Shown piece by piece: positions 1 to 9,411 of a DNA stretch of 23,545 bases; positions within the stretch are counted from its first letter, which is position 1, and the number at the start of each line of letters is the position of its first letter. The translations under genes and the position numbers were made by a program. Origin of the DNA: Priapulus caudatus (taxonomy: Eukaryota; Priapulida; Priapulimorpha; Priapulimorphida; Priapulidae); NCBI RefSeq assembly GCF_000485595.1, contig NW_014577169.1, forward strand, positions 103,309 to 126,853, read 5' to 3'. The notes under the pieces were generated by a model, which worked only from the letters and a program-made list of their open reading frames with translations, did no database searches and had not been told where the DNA came from.

Positions 1-36
<36 letters not shown>

Positions 37-60
37 ACACGCGCGCTGCGCTGCGCGCGT

Positions 61-102
<42 letters not shown>

Positions 103-330
103 CGCGCGCGCACACACACACACACGAAGCACGCACACACATGGGGCATACGCCACACGAGCACGCACAACACACGCTCGCGCGCACACGCACACACACG
201 CTGCGCGCACACGCACACGAGCACGCACACCGCGCGCACGCACACACGGGCGCGCGCGCGCACACGCACCGCAGCACGCGCACAACCGCGCCGCACACCA
301 CACGTGCCACGCACACGCACGCACACACGC
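1..330. repeat. CA/CG microsatellite
   Basis: Almost pure CA dinucleotides, broken by alternating CGCG stretches and GCACAC variants, run from the window edge to about 330. The alternating purine-pyrimidine content would favour Z-DNA. Open frames here code only for His/Thr/Ala/Arg repeats and are not genes. Confidence 0.95.
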
Positions 331-1392
331 GTGATACGCATACGTGTGAAGCTATATATGGACATTTTCGCTGCTACAGGGTGCAAACGACTGTTTATTC
401 GTCTGCCCTGTCAAGCACGGGATTCTGACAATAGGACGGCAGAAGATGCGTACACGTGCGTCTGGCGATTCTGGATAATCGGGCCGGAATTGTGAGAATA
501 GTAAGTATATACAGTTACCTTACCTCTATCTGATTATACTCGAGTGGTGATACGCGACAGGAGTGTGGTTAACACTATTGCTACGTTTCGTCACCCGACA
601 GTCAGGTATCTAGTGGTAGATTTGATCGTTATTAAAAACCTTTCACCACTATTTATAAGAGGCTTCGCATTCCAGCAAGCGTATTTTCATGAACTTTGTG
701 AAAGGAACTTATAAGAACAATACACCTATAAACCTGTGCTATATGGCTTGTACTCGGACAAATTGTGCAGCCAATTATCGCGCTACTGCGTTTGAAACAA
801 AAATTTGTCTCAATCTGGCATTTTTCGCCCCCCATTTTATTACCGCGATCTTATTACAAGTAAAAATCTACTCAGATAATCGACGAGTGTCAGATACGTC
901 CTTGCCTGACGGTGGCCGCATGCGGTGGACCAGGGCTTGGCCTAATTACACCTTGGCGAGTGTCTCAGCGGCTGGGACCCGCGTCGCAACTGTGAAACGG
1001 GGGAACACGGGGGACCGGGGGCCTTCACCATCGAATGAATTCGTAATGTGAGATGCGGTCGCAGGGTCACCGCGGTGCATCCCTCCGACTCAGCCAGCTA
1101 TGAGGACGAGCGAAGCGGTGATTGATGCGACAGCTCCGATTGGAAGTGAGATGGCGAACCGGAACGACGACGACGACAACGGCAGCGACGAACTAGCGGC
1201 AGCGCTATGACAGTATAAGTAGTAATTGGATGGCCCAGCTGCGCGCCGGCACACAACTGGCAGTTCTGTTCGTTGGCCTTCACGATGAATCTTTTCGTGC
1301 AATAATTATATAAATCAGTACTTATATATTTAACTAAATAAAAATTTAAAAAATTGCGATATTAAAGCGATATTATACATTAGCGAGCCTAG

Positions 1393-1394
<2 letters not shown>
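331..1394. other. Unrecognised stretch with a GC-richer patch
   Basis: About 1 kb without a gene I can support. The part from about 880 to 1290 is clearly richer in G and C than its surroundings and includes a short acidic-coding GAC run near 1163-1176, which could be exon-like. No reading frame gives a recognisable domain, and frames stay open for at most about 120 codons. It may be an exon of the LDLa-like gene upstream of block A or a regulatory island. I cannot decide. Confidence 0.3.
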
Positions 1395-1441
<47 letters not shown>

Positions 1442-1456
1442 TATATATATATATAT
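1395..1456. repeat. (TA)n microsatellite
   Basis: About 60 bases of alternating TA with one TTA interruption. It leads directly into the TG/CG repeat. Confidence 0.95.
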
Positions 1457-1645
1457 GTGTGTGTGTGGCCTGTGTGTGTGTGCGTGGCCTGCGTCGCGTG
1501 CGTGCGTCGTGTGCTGTTGGTGTGTGTGTGTGGTGTGTGTTGTTGCGTGCTGTGCGTGGCGTGCGTTGCGTGCGGCTGCGTGTGTGTGTGTGGCGTGTGT
1601 GAGTGCCGTGCGTGCGTGCGTTGACGTGTGTGTACGTGCTTGCCC
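1457..1645. repeat. TG/CG microsatellite
   Basis: Imperfect GTGT and GTGCGT repeats. The last part (about 1605-1645) is matched at 9128-9172, so this simple repeat forms the left edge of the duplicated block A. The long frames on either strand (Cys/Val/Ala or His/Thr/Ala) are low-complexity artefacts. Confidence 0.9.
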
Positions 1646-1739
1646 GCCGCTTATTTTACGGCACATGACATGCTTCACACTAATCCACAATTCGGAATTT
1701 TTCGCAGCCATATATAACATAATTTCACATTGATTTCAG

Positions 1740-1892
1740 TGGTGCTCCGCCTGGCTGCCAAGAGTTTGTTCTCGCCGACATGGAAGCATTACTTTCCGCT
1801 GTCTTTAAAGGAAATCCGCCCTTGCATCTACTTCAGCCCAGAGTGAATAACGGAATGAAGGATTGCGAAACGGCGAAGACGATCGGTGTGGA
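1740..1892 (+). pseudogene. LDLa-like last exon, left copy, frame-broken
   Basis: This is the left copy of the exon described at 9266-9411. The 3' splice site (TTTCAG before 1740) is kept. The reading frame is broken several times relative to the right copy, for example by extra bases in GTTTGTTC, CTTTCCGCTGTCTTT, GCCCTTGC and AGCCCAGAG, and one A is missing from GCGAAACGG. No frame reads through. The damage is all small indels, with the rest almost unchanged, which looks more like uncorrected sequencing error than an old pseudogene. Confidence 0.7.
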
Positions 1893-3650
1893 AATTCGGG
1901 CCTAAATGCCACCTCTACAGGATTCGTAGCGTTCATTGATTTTTTTATGACGTCATTAGGCATTTACAGAGACTGGTCAACGTTTAGATTGAACTACGCA
2001 TAAATTGCGAGATGGTATGACGCTTAAGAAGAACGATGCACGCACGGCCGGTAGCTGCGCGAGGCCTATGCCACACTGTAAGACAAAAAAAGCTGTATTG
2101 TTGGTAAAAGAGATGTGAAAATTGTTTGTTGTCTAGGCCAGTAGTGGATTAAGACGATTCGGCTTTACCGTACGTTTGATTAAATTAGAACCTACATTAA
2201 AACTACGTTGATTAATAGCAAGTAACCTACTGAAAAACGGTTCATTATAAAATATAATATATTTCGGAAAAGCGCGTTTCCTGGTATTATATAGAAACGC
2301 GAAAATGTCATAGAAGAAGAGACGTTTTAAATCCCAAAAAAATTGTAATTAATTAGAGTAGGCCTAATGCTATTTTCTTATTATTTTAAACAATTGTTAT
2401 AGTTGTAACAATGTGTGCTAAGTTATAATGCTTGTATAACTTGCAGTATATGTCTGCTGAAAAGCCTGATAACAAATCAATATATTATTAAAAAACATTC
2501 TAACTTCTTGGAACTGTAATAGGTAACAAACGATAGAATAATTGACTTTGTGTGACAATATGCACTACGATAAACAACCATAATGCTATTAACTGCTGAT
2601 TTTGATGCAAACGATAAACTAGTGCGTGTTGTTATTGGGCAATGTTATAAAATATAAACAAATAATGTGGCAAGTTATCGATTTGTGTTAATTAAAATCA
2701 GTTCATTTTAAAATTAGCAATTAGGTTGCGTTTTATTTTGTTATATTGTATACGTATAGGCCTACTGCTACGCCGATCGAAGTAATAAAAACCAAGATGC
2801 AACGGACGCGAAGCGCCATCCGCCATGCATGCACATTTAGATAGGGGAAAATATTGTGGCGGAATAGCTGCCTGCTCAAAGTAAACTTTCGGAGCAATTT
2901 TTACCGTGCACGATTCTCCCGGGTGTGCGCTACTCCTCGGCCATTTCACGCGTAAGTTTTGGCCGAATAAAGTCTTTTGCTGCAACTGACCAGCCGTCGG
3001 CGAGAGGCCAATATAATTCCAGGTCTACCTGGCATCCTAGGTTTTAAGGAAGGAGCAGGATGGCTGGCGACCAAGACGAAGATCTTTTAGAACGGATTTT
3101 ACAACGCCACATCTGCTCGCGGCATGCCCCTGCCACATTTTAACGCTAATGCTTAGCCGAAGATTACCGAAATTATTCATCTTGGCTTGCGGAACGGCGA
3201 CGAGCCGACGCGGGCACATTTTATGTACATTAGCACATGGGAAAATTTGTGGCAGTGCGAAAAGAGCGCCCATTTCCTTGTACATTTGGAGTATGGAAAC
3301 AAATGTGGCGGCGATGCCTCCAGGCATTGTCGTAGTAACAACTAAACCGAAACCAATTCAGTACGGCAATTTCCAGCAATAAAGCTAGAGTGAATTATAT
3401 GAGTGCACGATACTCCCATCTCATATTAAATAATAGTGAAACTTTGAACAAACCTAACAAAAAAGGAACAATTGGAAGGCTTTCAAAATGGATTCCTTAA
3501 GGGAGAATAAATGAGTTCCGCGTTCTAACGTAGCGGAAATGTATGGTGGACGCCCGAGAGCGCGGCCAGCTCGATTCGCGCGAGCCAGCACGCGGCACGA
3601 GTTCGGCAAGGAGATACGGAAAACGGAGCACTTCGGCTCTTTCTACTAGC
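1893..3650. other. Non-coding part of block A, left copy
   Basis: AT-rich spacer after the LDLa-like exon. From about 2800 it contains degenerate copies of a motif of the form TGCACATTAG..GGGGAAAA.TTGTGGCGG (near 2829, 3225 and 3275), better preserved in the right copy. The minus-strand frames at 2698-2985 and 3037-3327 are not kept open in the right copy, so I do not call genes. An AATAAA at about 2965 could be a polyadenylation signal for the upstream gene. Confidence 0.5.
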
Positions 3651-3969
3651 TGCTATCGTCCAAAAAATAGCTGATTTGTTCACTTTTGTGGATAAAGCAT
3701 GAAACTTTGCACAATTACTTCTTAACCATGTTAACAAACATTTGTGATAATGGATCCAAGCCTAGGTTAAGCTTACTGGAAAACTCGAGATCTGCGCATG
3801 TCCTAAATCGCGGACATGGAAACGATCGGCCTGAAAATTTATTTGCCCTAAAAAACAGGGCCTTAAGAGTACAAAAAATAAACTTAGGAACTGATATATT
3901 AGTTGCCATATATGTGGTATTCTATGCTAGAAAATTGTTGAAGATATGATCACGTGACCTTTCTTTACA
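3651..3969. other. Spacer x, unrecognised part
   Basis: Sequence present only in the left unit, starting where blocks A and A' stop matching. AT-rich. The open frames at 3686-3949 (plus) and 3715-3909 (minus) overlap each other and resemble nothing I know. No gene called. Confidence 0.4.
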
Positions 3970-4690
3970 GTTTTTTACGAATTTTCGCTTGGTGAATACC
4001 TGTAGGCTGGAATGTCAAACCATACATACATTAGTGGGGGGGATATGTGATCTGAGGTGTCGCACTTCTTGGAAAGGAAGCATTGTGAAAATTTGCCCTA
4101 GGGCCGCATAGTTTTTGAGTATGTCGATTTCAAAAATTGCGGGGAAACACGATGTCACTCCAAACGTTTCCCGCAAAAAATCAAAAATTAAAAATGGCCA
4201 CCAGAAGACATGTTTTGTCCATAAATTCAGCTGTAAGTGCCTCGATTACAATGTATCTTGGTGCCTATTACCTATGTTGTTGATAGTCAAAGAAATGCAA
4301 TCAAACGGCATGTCAAATATCATAAGCATATTATCTTTCCCGTGGCCAAAAAATTGCAATTCATAAATTGCCGCCACAAAACCAGTTTTGCCATAAATCG
4401 CTGTAAGTGCCCCCAAGTACCATGATCTTGGTCTCTATACATTGTGTTTTTGAGTCAATGCACCCAATAGAAAACGGGGTATAGACACATGTGATCTATC
4501 ATAACTATCTTCCCCCAAAAAAAAATTTAATACAAAATGGCCTGCCACAAACGCCATTTCTTTGCCATAAAATGGCTATACGTGCCACGGTTACCAGGAT
4601 GCTAGGTATCTTACCTGTTTTTTTATGTTTTATGCTCAAGGCAACCCGATGCGGAAACATTGAAATTATCTAACATAACACCTTCAAATT
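3970..4690 (+). repeat. Degenerate tandem array, about 173 bp period
   Basis: The anchor ATAAAT..(C)GCTGTAAGTGCC recurs at about 4221, 4393 and 4567, a spacing of 172-174 bases. Secondary anchors such as TTTTTGAGT near 4113 and 4447 and GTTGATAGTC near 4279 support three to four units. Units have diverged a lot. The short open frames at 4115-4366, 4237-4425 and 4491-4673 are repeat shadows. It could be an old satellite or tandem inner repeats of a transposon. Confidence 0.65.
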
Positions 4691-5005
4691 AAACAAATAC
4701 AAATATAAATGTTTTTTACGGTCAAAGAACTCGGGTAGAGGGTTTAGGAACACGTGAAAAAAATTTATGCATGAAAACTTAAAAGAACTGCCATCTATAC
4801 TTCGTCATAATTTCTGTTACACTTTAGGAAGCGTACACCTTCGTGCCGCCAAAACCGCGTTCCATCAGATTCCTATTGAAGGACACATGTGCATGCAATA
4901 GAAGGCCACTGCGCGATAGCCGTGTAAAAGCAATCCAATGGTAGATGTGTCCATGTTATTATTAAATGAATCCATGGGCAGTACTCATATGCTCAGTTTG
5001 CGTTG
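4691..5005. other. Unrecognised spacer
   Basis: No gene, repeat or structured element seen. It adjoins the 3' end of the minus-strand relic at about 5010 and may hold its untranslated remains. Confidence 0.3.
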
Positions 5006-5009
5006 CTTA

Positions 5010-5785
5010 TTCTCTGTTACACTGTCCTGGAACAGAAGCATACTGTGTACATGAGATTTGCTATGCAACACACTTGCATCTTTTTGCTACAAGATTTTTG
5101 CATCCACATTTTAACAGTTTTCATGACTAGCTTTGGTGCCTCTTGAAGGAGTGGTTCCAGCATAGGCCATGGGCGAATCATCTGTCACTCTCTCCCAGCC
5201 CCATAAATCTCGGCGATGAGAACTTCATGGATTCTTCCTATAAGTGACCTGTTACCCGATGTGCCTTGCCTGCTAAACAGCCCTTTTCACAATGCTGTAT
5301 CCACGGCATGCCCCACGTTGGCAGGAATTGTTTTCCATCTTACGGTTTTGACGCGTGAACAACTGCTTCCTGGCTTCATTCCATGCTGAGTTGCTGTGTT
5401 CGCAGATTACAAAGAACAACTAATCTCTCATTTGGCTCCACGTCGTTGGGGGATACCATGGGCCTTGGAGCCATGGGATAACGAGCAAATAATCGGTTTT
5501 GAGATGAGCATACTGCACCCAACATCCCAAAGCTGTTCTGTCTTTCAATTCCCAATGGAAGGCAGAAACAGTATCAAATCCTGAGATTGGTGGAGAAAGA
5601 ATAGAAGACCCCATGATGCATCGTTTGCTAATTCAGCTGCAATTAGGTCAGGCACTGAATGTAAACGATAGTTTAGCCACCATGACAAAGTGCTATCAAT
5701 ATTTCCCAGTCCTGATAAAACACTTGGACACTGCAAATTGCGGTAACCACCACATCAGTATCATGCATGTATCATCAGGCCTTGG
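5010..5785 (-). pseudogene. Decayed gene of a multi-copy metazoan family (GCDTVSAF / Cys-rich end)
   Basis: Read on the minus strand, pieces of one protein follow in order across changing frames: a TDVVVTAI-like acidic/hydrophobic strand near 5765, an IAAELANDASWGLLFF stretch near 5635, a GFDTVSAF block near 5570, an NEARKQLFTR block near 5365, a GWER block near 5190 and a Cys/Lys-rich end (CGCK-like, then C..ANLMCTVCFCS) near 5040-5110. I recall this motif order from a repeated family of uncharacterised proteins in invertebrate genomes, whose usual core is GCDTVS.F, with a cysteine cluster at the C-terminus. Here the first Cys is Phe, several frameshifts and stops separate the blocks, and no start is visible. 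It is a relic, probably of a mobile or amplified gene. Function unknown. Confidence 0.6.
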
Positions 5786-5906
5786 TAAACCCATGATGAA
5801 TGAATGGGAAGCATGTGAAACAGGAGCCGGATGTGTCTGCTTCTCGTGAGTGCAGAACAAATCTGACAGTTAGCTGATTCTCTGAGCACCAACACTACAA
5901 CAGTGG

Positions 5907-6552
5907 TAGCGGCTCTAGTAGTAGTACTATATATAGCCCGCGTTCATTAACTGCCGCAGGGTTATAGAACATTGTCAGCTCGATTTCACTACTGCAACAT
6001 GTCACCACCTGTTCCCACGAAAAATTGATCGCAAAACGCAAAATGATCGGGCTTTTTAACACTTATTTATCTACATGGACATCTCACCTATCTTTTTGAA
6101 CACTCCATAACTTTACACCATGTATTTATCCTTTTATTACTCAAGTCAGCACTACTGGCAATCCCGTTTGAAAATATTCTTGCGTGCGAACGCGTGACGT
6201 CACCGGTATTGTATATACATGCACCATAGCTGCCATGTGTTTTGCTTACATATCCGGTGCATGTATATACAATACCGGTAGCGTCACGCGTTCGCACACC
6301 AGAATATTTTCAAACGGGATTGCCAGTAATGCTGACTTGAGTAATAAAAGGATAAATACATGGTGTAAAGTGTTCAAAAAGATAGGTGAGATGTTGACGT
6401 AGATAAATAAGTGTTAAAAAGCCCGATCATTTTGTGTTTTGCGATCAATTTTTCGTGGGGACAGGTGGTGACAGGTTGCAGTAGCGAAATCGAGCTGACA
6501 ATGTTCTATAGCCCTGCGGCAGTTAATGAAGGCGGGCTATAGTACTAGAGCT
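5907..6552. mobile_element. Foldback (long-TIR MITE-like) element 1
   Basis: An almost perfect inverted repeat. The left arm runs to 6225, the right arm begins at 6256, and the loop is about 30 bases. Arms are about 310 bases and differ at few positions. The outer ends share CTATAGCCCG and TTCATTAACTGCCGC. The direct repeat CTACAACAGTGG lies at 5895-5906 and 6551-6562, a likely target-site duplication of about 9-12 bases, which would fit Mutator-like or foldback elements. There is no transposase. The 69- and 72-residue frames on opposite strands encode nearly the same peptide only because of the palindrome. It lies about 1.1 kb upstream of the WASP start codon. Confidence 0.85.
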
Positions 6553-6719
6553 ACAACAGTGGCAACAGTGCCAACGGCAACACTACGGAACAACATTCTT
6601 CAAGGATGTCTCTGAGTCTTAGTCTTAGAAGTTAGTGACATAGTGACAGTGTCTAGCCCGACCAGTCTGCAAGAGTAAAGTCAATACACATGTCTTTCGA
6701 CGTATCACCGTTTCTTGGA

Positions 6720-7095
6720 GCTACTACTACTAGTAGTCCCTACCTAGCTCTAGTAACGCTCATAGGGTCTATGTCCCCCAGGGTACTGCCGGAACGTACC
6801 CTGGTAACTATCTGATATGGTTAGGGTTAGGGAGTAGGCGTAGGCGACTCCCTAGACTCGTTAGTGGAGTAGGCGAGGTACGGTCCGGCATATTAGATAG
6901 TACCAGCAGAGCATATAAATCACGTTGATTTATATGCTCTGGTACCAGGGTACGTTCCGGTATACTGGACCATACCCAGGGTACGTTCCGGCAGTACCCT
7001 GGGTGACATAAACCCTCTCAGCTCTAGTAACTATAGCCCGCGTACGGTTGCCGCTGGCCAGCGGCAACCGTACTCAGGCTATAGTTACTACTACT
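6720..7095. repeat. Compound nested hairpin element
   Basis: Three nested or adjacent inverted repeats. (1) 6763-6804 pairs with 6977-7016, both built around CCAGGGTAC and TACCCTGG. (2) 6908-6922 pairs perfectly with 6926-6940 across a 3-base loop (AGAGCATATAAATCA stem). (3) 7042-7057 pairs perfectly with 7058-7073, extended by a 14-base outer stem at 7025-7038 and 7077-7090. CTA trinucleotide runs flank the whole. The outer stem shares CTAGTAACTATAGCC with the ends of foldback element 1, so it is probably a relative. Confidence 0.8.
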
Positions 7096-7710
7096 ACAGC
7101 TAGTCCCTACTCAGCCCCACCGGGCTTTAGTACTGCACTTAATTGCAGTAGTACAGAGTACAGTCTGTAGACTTACAGTGTCAGTAGTGTAGTGTGTATC
7201 CCCAGCAACAGCCAAGTTTACATATATATATAGATACACAATTTCACAAAATAATGTAACCCAACACCAGAACAGCGTCATTCTTCTATACTTAATACCC
7301 AACTCGACCCCTTTTCTCTTGTGTTACCTATTATAGTATCTAAAGTTAACATACACTGTATATCGCTCCTGATCCATTTTTGAAAAAATGGTCAATTTGG
7401 TGCATTCTAAGCTATTTTGGTGCATTATAAGCACTGTTCTATGGAAGAATAGTGATTTTCGTCAGCGAGTCTATGCTTTGGGCAAATTTCTGTGTGGCGG
7501 CTGAGAATTTGAGCGAGACGGCGCACCTCGCTCGTGTCAATGCAGGGGAAACACGTCATTATTTTCTGTTAGACTGCTGTAGTTTTTTCACATTTTATAT
7601 CATAAGAAGTGTCAACTAAAAATTGGTTATCCCGCTGCGTTCTATATGAAGGAAGTCGTACATGTGAAGTTGTATGGGCGTGAGACTACTGGCTATCATT
7701 AGAGGACAAC
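7096..7710 (+). promoter_or_regulatory. WASP upstream region (promoter / 5'UTR)
   Basis: The 600 bases before the WASP start codon hold no other gene. A GC-richer patch around 7495-7550 and the bases directly before ATG are the likely core promoter and 5'UTR. No convincing TATA box or initiator can be assigned. The same stretch recurs upstream of the second copy (13450-14096), where a C-rich run replaces a few bases near 13878. Confidence 0.4.
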
Positions 7711-7833
7711 ATGTCAGTAAAGAGGACAACTCCTGTGAATACCGGGTCATCGTTGCTACGGAATGATGAGAATGAACGTCTGTTCGGCTTGCTCGGCAAG
7801 GGATGCACAACCCTCGTCTCCGCAGTAGTGCAG
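7711..7833 (+). CDS. WASL: WASP/N-WASP exon 1 (start of WH1 domain), left copy
   Basis: Exon 1 of the WASP/N-WASP gene, an activator of Arp2/3 actin nucleation in the cytoplasm. It encodes 41 residues, from the start Met to the first strands of the WH1 (EVH1) domain: SSLL, then NERLFGLLGKGC, then SAVVQ, the pattern of N-WASP before its first WH1 intron. The donor is CAG|GTACGC in phase 0. ATG 7711 was chosen because it gives the family's usual short leader before the conserved SLL..EN..LF motif. WH1 binds WIP-type proteins. The frame stays open into the intron, but that extension has no similarity. The right copy at 14097 has three one-base deletions and an in-frame stop. Confidence 0.9.
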
Positions 7834-8207
7834 GTACGCTTTACAACTCACGATTCAGTAAGTAGCAAAATAAAGCCCCAATCTCAGCAGGTATGCGCGG
7901 GCAACCTTGTTTCTACCGCGGTACACGTCCAGCTCTGTTCCCGATGCGGTACAGGCGTGACTCTGTCACTGCCACCATTCAGCGGTCTCGTTGCTGCCTT
8001 CTTGTATTCATGCTGCATTACAGTCTTGCTAAATGAATCTGAAAGCCCAGTCTTTTCTAACTTCGAAAATTTTGATTTCTACTATGCAACCAATACTAGT
8101 AACATCAATAAAAACTACCCTGTCCTACTGAAAAGTTATCGAGCGCGGACTAGGGGGACAGGCTGCAATTTCCAACACTGGGCATTCGCTTGCTGCTTTC
8201 CTTACAG
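7834..8207 (+). other. WASP intron 1, left copy
   Basis: A 374-base phase-0 intron, GTACGC to a TTTCCTTACAG acceptor. The corresponding intron in the right copy spans 14217-14590. No independent feature inside. Confidence 0.88.
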
Positions 8208-8522
8208 GTATATCTGGCCGAACCCAATCCGCAACGCTGGAAGCGCAAGACCTGCGGCATGGTGTGCTTTGTCAAGGACGGCAACAAGCGCTCGTACTTC
8301 CTGCGCGCGTACGACCTGCGGCAGGGCGCGCTCGTCTGGGAGCAAGAGGTGTACACGCAGTTCAAGTACCGGTCGCCGCGGCCCTACTTCCACACATTTG
8401 CTGGCGACATGTGCGAGGCCGGCCTGAACTTCGCCAGCGAGCAGGAGGCTGCGACTCTGTGCAGTGTCCTGCAGAGCAAGATCAACGAGCGTCAAGCTCG
8501 CAAGCAAGAGAAGCGTCGACAG
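8208..8522 (+). CDS. WASL: WASP/N-WASP exon 2 (rest of WH1 domain), left copy
   Basis: 105 codons in phase 0 at both ends (residues 42-146). It begins VYLAEPNPQRW and runs through the most conserved WH1 blocks: C.MVCFVKD..KRSYFLR, then W EQEVYTQF.Y..PRPYFHTFAGD, then GLNFASEQEA, ending in a basic helix (QARKQEKRRQ). These match the N-WASP order without gaps. The acceptor is TTACAG|GTATAT and the donor CGACAG|GTGAGC. GC content is far above that of the flanking introns. Overlapping frames on both strands are shadows of this GC-rich exon. Confidence 0.93.
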
Positions 8523-8747
8523 GTGAGCGTCTTACGTTACGCGCATTTCTAATGAAAGCGTATCGAAACTTTGCGTGCTGTGTATGTGCTCTTGTCGCTT
8601 TTAAAATCTCGGAAGCAATCGATGGCTACAACTGTAGAATGATCATCTGTTCATTGCCGTATACGAGATATTGCATCCTAAACCTTCTACAGGGTTGACA
8701 ACCGCGGAAAACAAACGGCGGCCACTGAGCCCGTGTTTGTGTTACAG
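8523..8747 (+). other. WASP intron 2, left copy
   Basis: A 225-base phase-0 intron, GTGAGC to GTGTTACAG. No other feature seen. Confidence 0.88.
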
Positions 8748-9127
8748 GGCATGACTCAGAACCCGTCAGAGTCGGCGGCGCCGACGGTGACGGGGACGTC
8801 ACAGATGGTGAGGATCGACGAACGGACGATCATCGAGAAGAAGAAGAAGGAGCAGCGAGGGAAGCGGCAGAAGCTGACGAAGGCCGACATCGGGCTTCCG
8901 AGCGACTTCCAGCACGTCGCGCACGTCGGCTGGGACCCGAACAAGGGCTTCGACATGAACAACCTCGATCCGAACCTGAAGACGCTCTTCGAGAAGGTCG
9001 GCATCTCCGAGAACGACCTCCAGGACACGGCGACGCGCAGCTTCATCTACGACTTCATCGCGAAGCAGGGCGGCCTGGAGGCGGTGAAGCGCGAGGCGTC
9101 GGTGCACGCCCCCGCGCGCCCGCCCGA
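8748..9127 (+). CDS. WASL: WASP/N-WASP exon 3 (basic region, CRIB/GBD), left copy, truncated
   Basis: Starts at residue 147 (GMTQNPS). A Ser/Thr/Pro linker leads to the basic region ([14 protein letters not shown], about 175-188), which in N-WASP binds phosphoinositides. The CRIB motif [16 protein letters not shown] (194-209) contacts GTP-bound Cdc42. The rest of the GTPase-binding/autoinhibitory domain follows ([35 protein letters not shown]). The exon should continue into the proline-rich region, as at 15500. Here only HAPARPPE remains before the sequence turns into GTGCGT repeats at 9128. That edge is probably an assembly junction, though GA|GTGCGT could be a weak donor. Confidence 0.9.
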
Positions 9128-9172
9128 GTGCGTGCGTGCGTGCGTGCGTGCGTGTGTGTACGTGCTGTGCCC
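9128..9172 (+). repeat. GTGC/GT simple repeat at the junction of blocks B and A'
   Basis: (GTGC)n followed by GTGTGTACGTGC. It matches the simple repeat at about 1605-1645, so it belongs to block A' and abuts the truncated WASP exon directly. Confidence 0.85.
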
Positions 9173-9265
9173 GCCCGTTATTTTACGGCACATGACATGC
9201 TTCACACTAATCACAATTCGGAATTTTTCGCAGCCATATATAACAATATTTCACATTGATTTCAG

Positions 9266-9411
9266 TGTGCTCCCGCCTGGCTGCCAAGAGTTTTTACTCG
9301 CCGACATGGAAGCCATACTTTCGCTGTCTTAAAGGAAATCCGCCGTGCATCTACTTCAGCAGAGTGAATAACGGAATGAAGGATTGCGAAAACGGCGAAG
9401 ACGAGGTGTGA
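9266..9411 (+). CDS. Last exon of an LDL-receptor class A-like protein
   Basis: After a good acceptor (TTGATTTCAG) the phase-2 frame reads 47 residues to a TGA at 9409. It begins [14 protein letters not shown], followed by [16 protein letters not shown], then [10 protein letters not shown] and the stop. The end follows the LDLa pattern: F.C, CI, the xNNGxxDC turn and an acidic DE that would bind calcium. The fourth Cys position is Asn and no Cys follows the acidic end, as in some divergent invertebrate LDLa modules. The upstream exons should lie 5' of block A, but here a WASP exon precedes it, so the present neighbourhood is probably artificial. A second frame ([11 protein letters not shown]) is also open but shorter and has no recognisable pattern. 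Confidence 0.6.

Larger units (their letters stand above)
1651..3650 (+). repeat. Block A, left copy of a 2 kb duplicated segment
   Basis: This stretch is colinear with 9178-11093. It begins at TTATTTTACGG and ends at GGCTCTTTCTACTA, after which the two copies diverge abruptly. Differences are mainly one-base insertions and deletions. The left copy is about 80 bases longer. It holds the last exon of an LDLa-like gene followed by non-coding spacer. Confidence 0.9.
5886..9127 (+). repeat. Block B, left copy of a 3.2 kb duplicated segment
   Basis: Colinear with 12146-15526. It contains a foldback element, compound hairpins, the WASP promoter region, exons 1-3 and both introns. This copy keeps reading frames and perfect hairpin stems. 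It is the cleaner copy. Confidence 0.92.

Noticed and set aside
141-428. His/Thr/Ala/Arg-rich 95-residue frame
   Set aside because: Translation of the CA/CG microsatellite.
890-1020. Possible small nuclear RNA (a CAGATACGTCC word reminiscent of U2)
   Set aside because: Only one short word agrees. Other conserved snRNA parts and a fitting fold were not found.
3037-3327. Minus-strand 96-residue frame in block A
   Set aside because: The matching region of block A' does not keep this frame and no domain is recognised.
6088-6402. Two frames of 69 and 72 residues on opposite strands with almost the same peptide
   Set aside because: They are the two arms of the foldback palindrome read outward. 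The similarity follows from the inverted repeat, not from coding.
6824-6836. TTAGGGTTAGGG, telomere-like
   Set aside because: Only two units inside a hairpin-rich repeat, with no array. This is chance or part of the repeat.
7834-8427. Long 238-residue frame running from WASP exon 1 through the intron
   Set aside because: The part after residue 41 has no similarity, and exon 2 is conserved in another frame after a standard acceptor at 8207.
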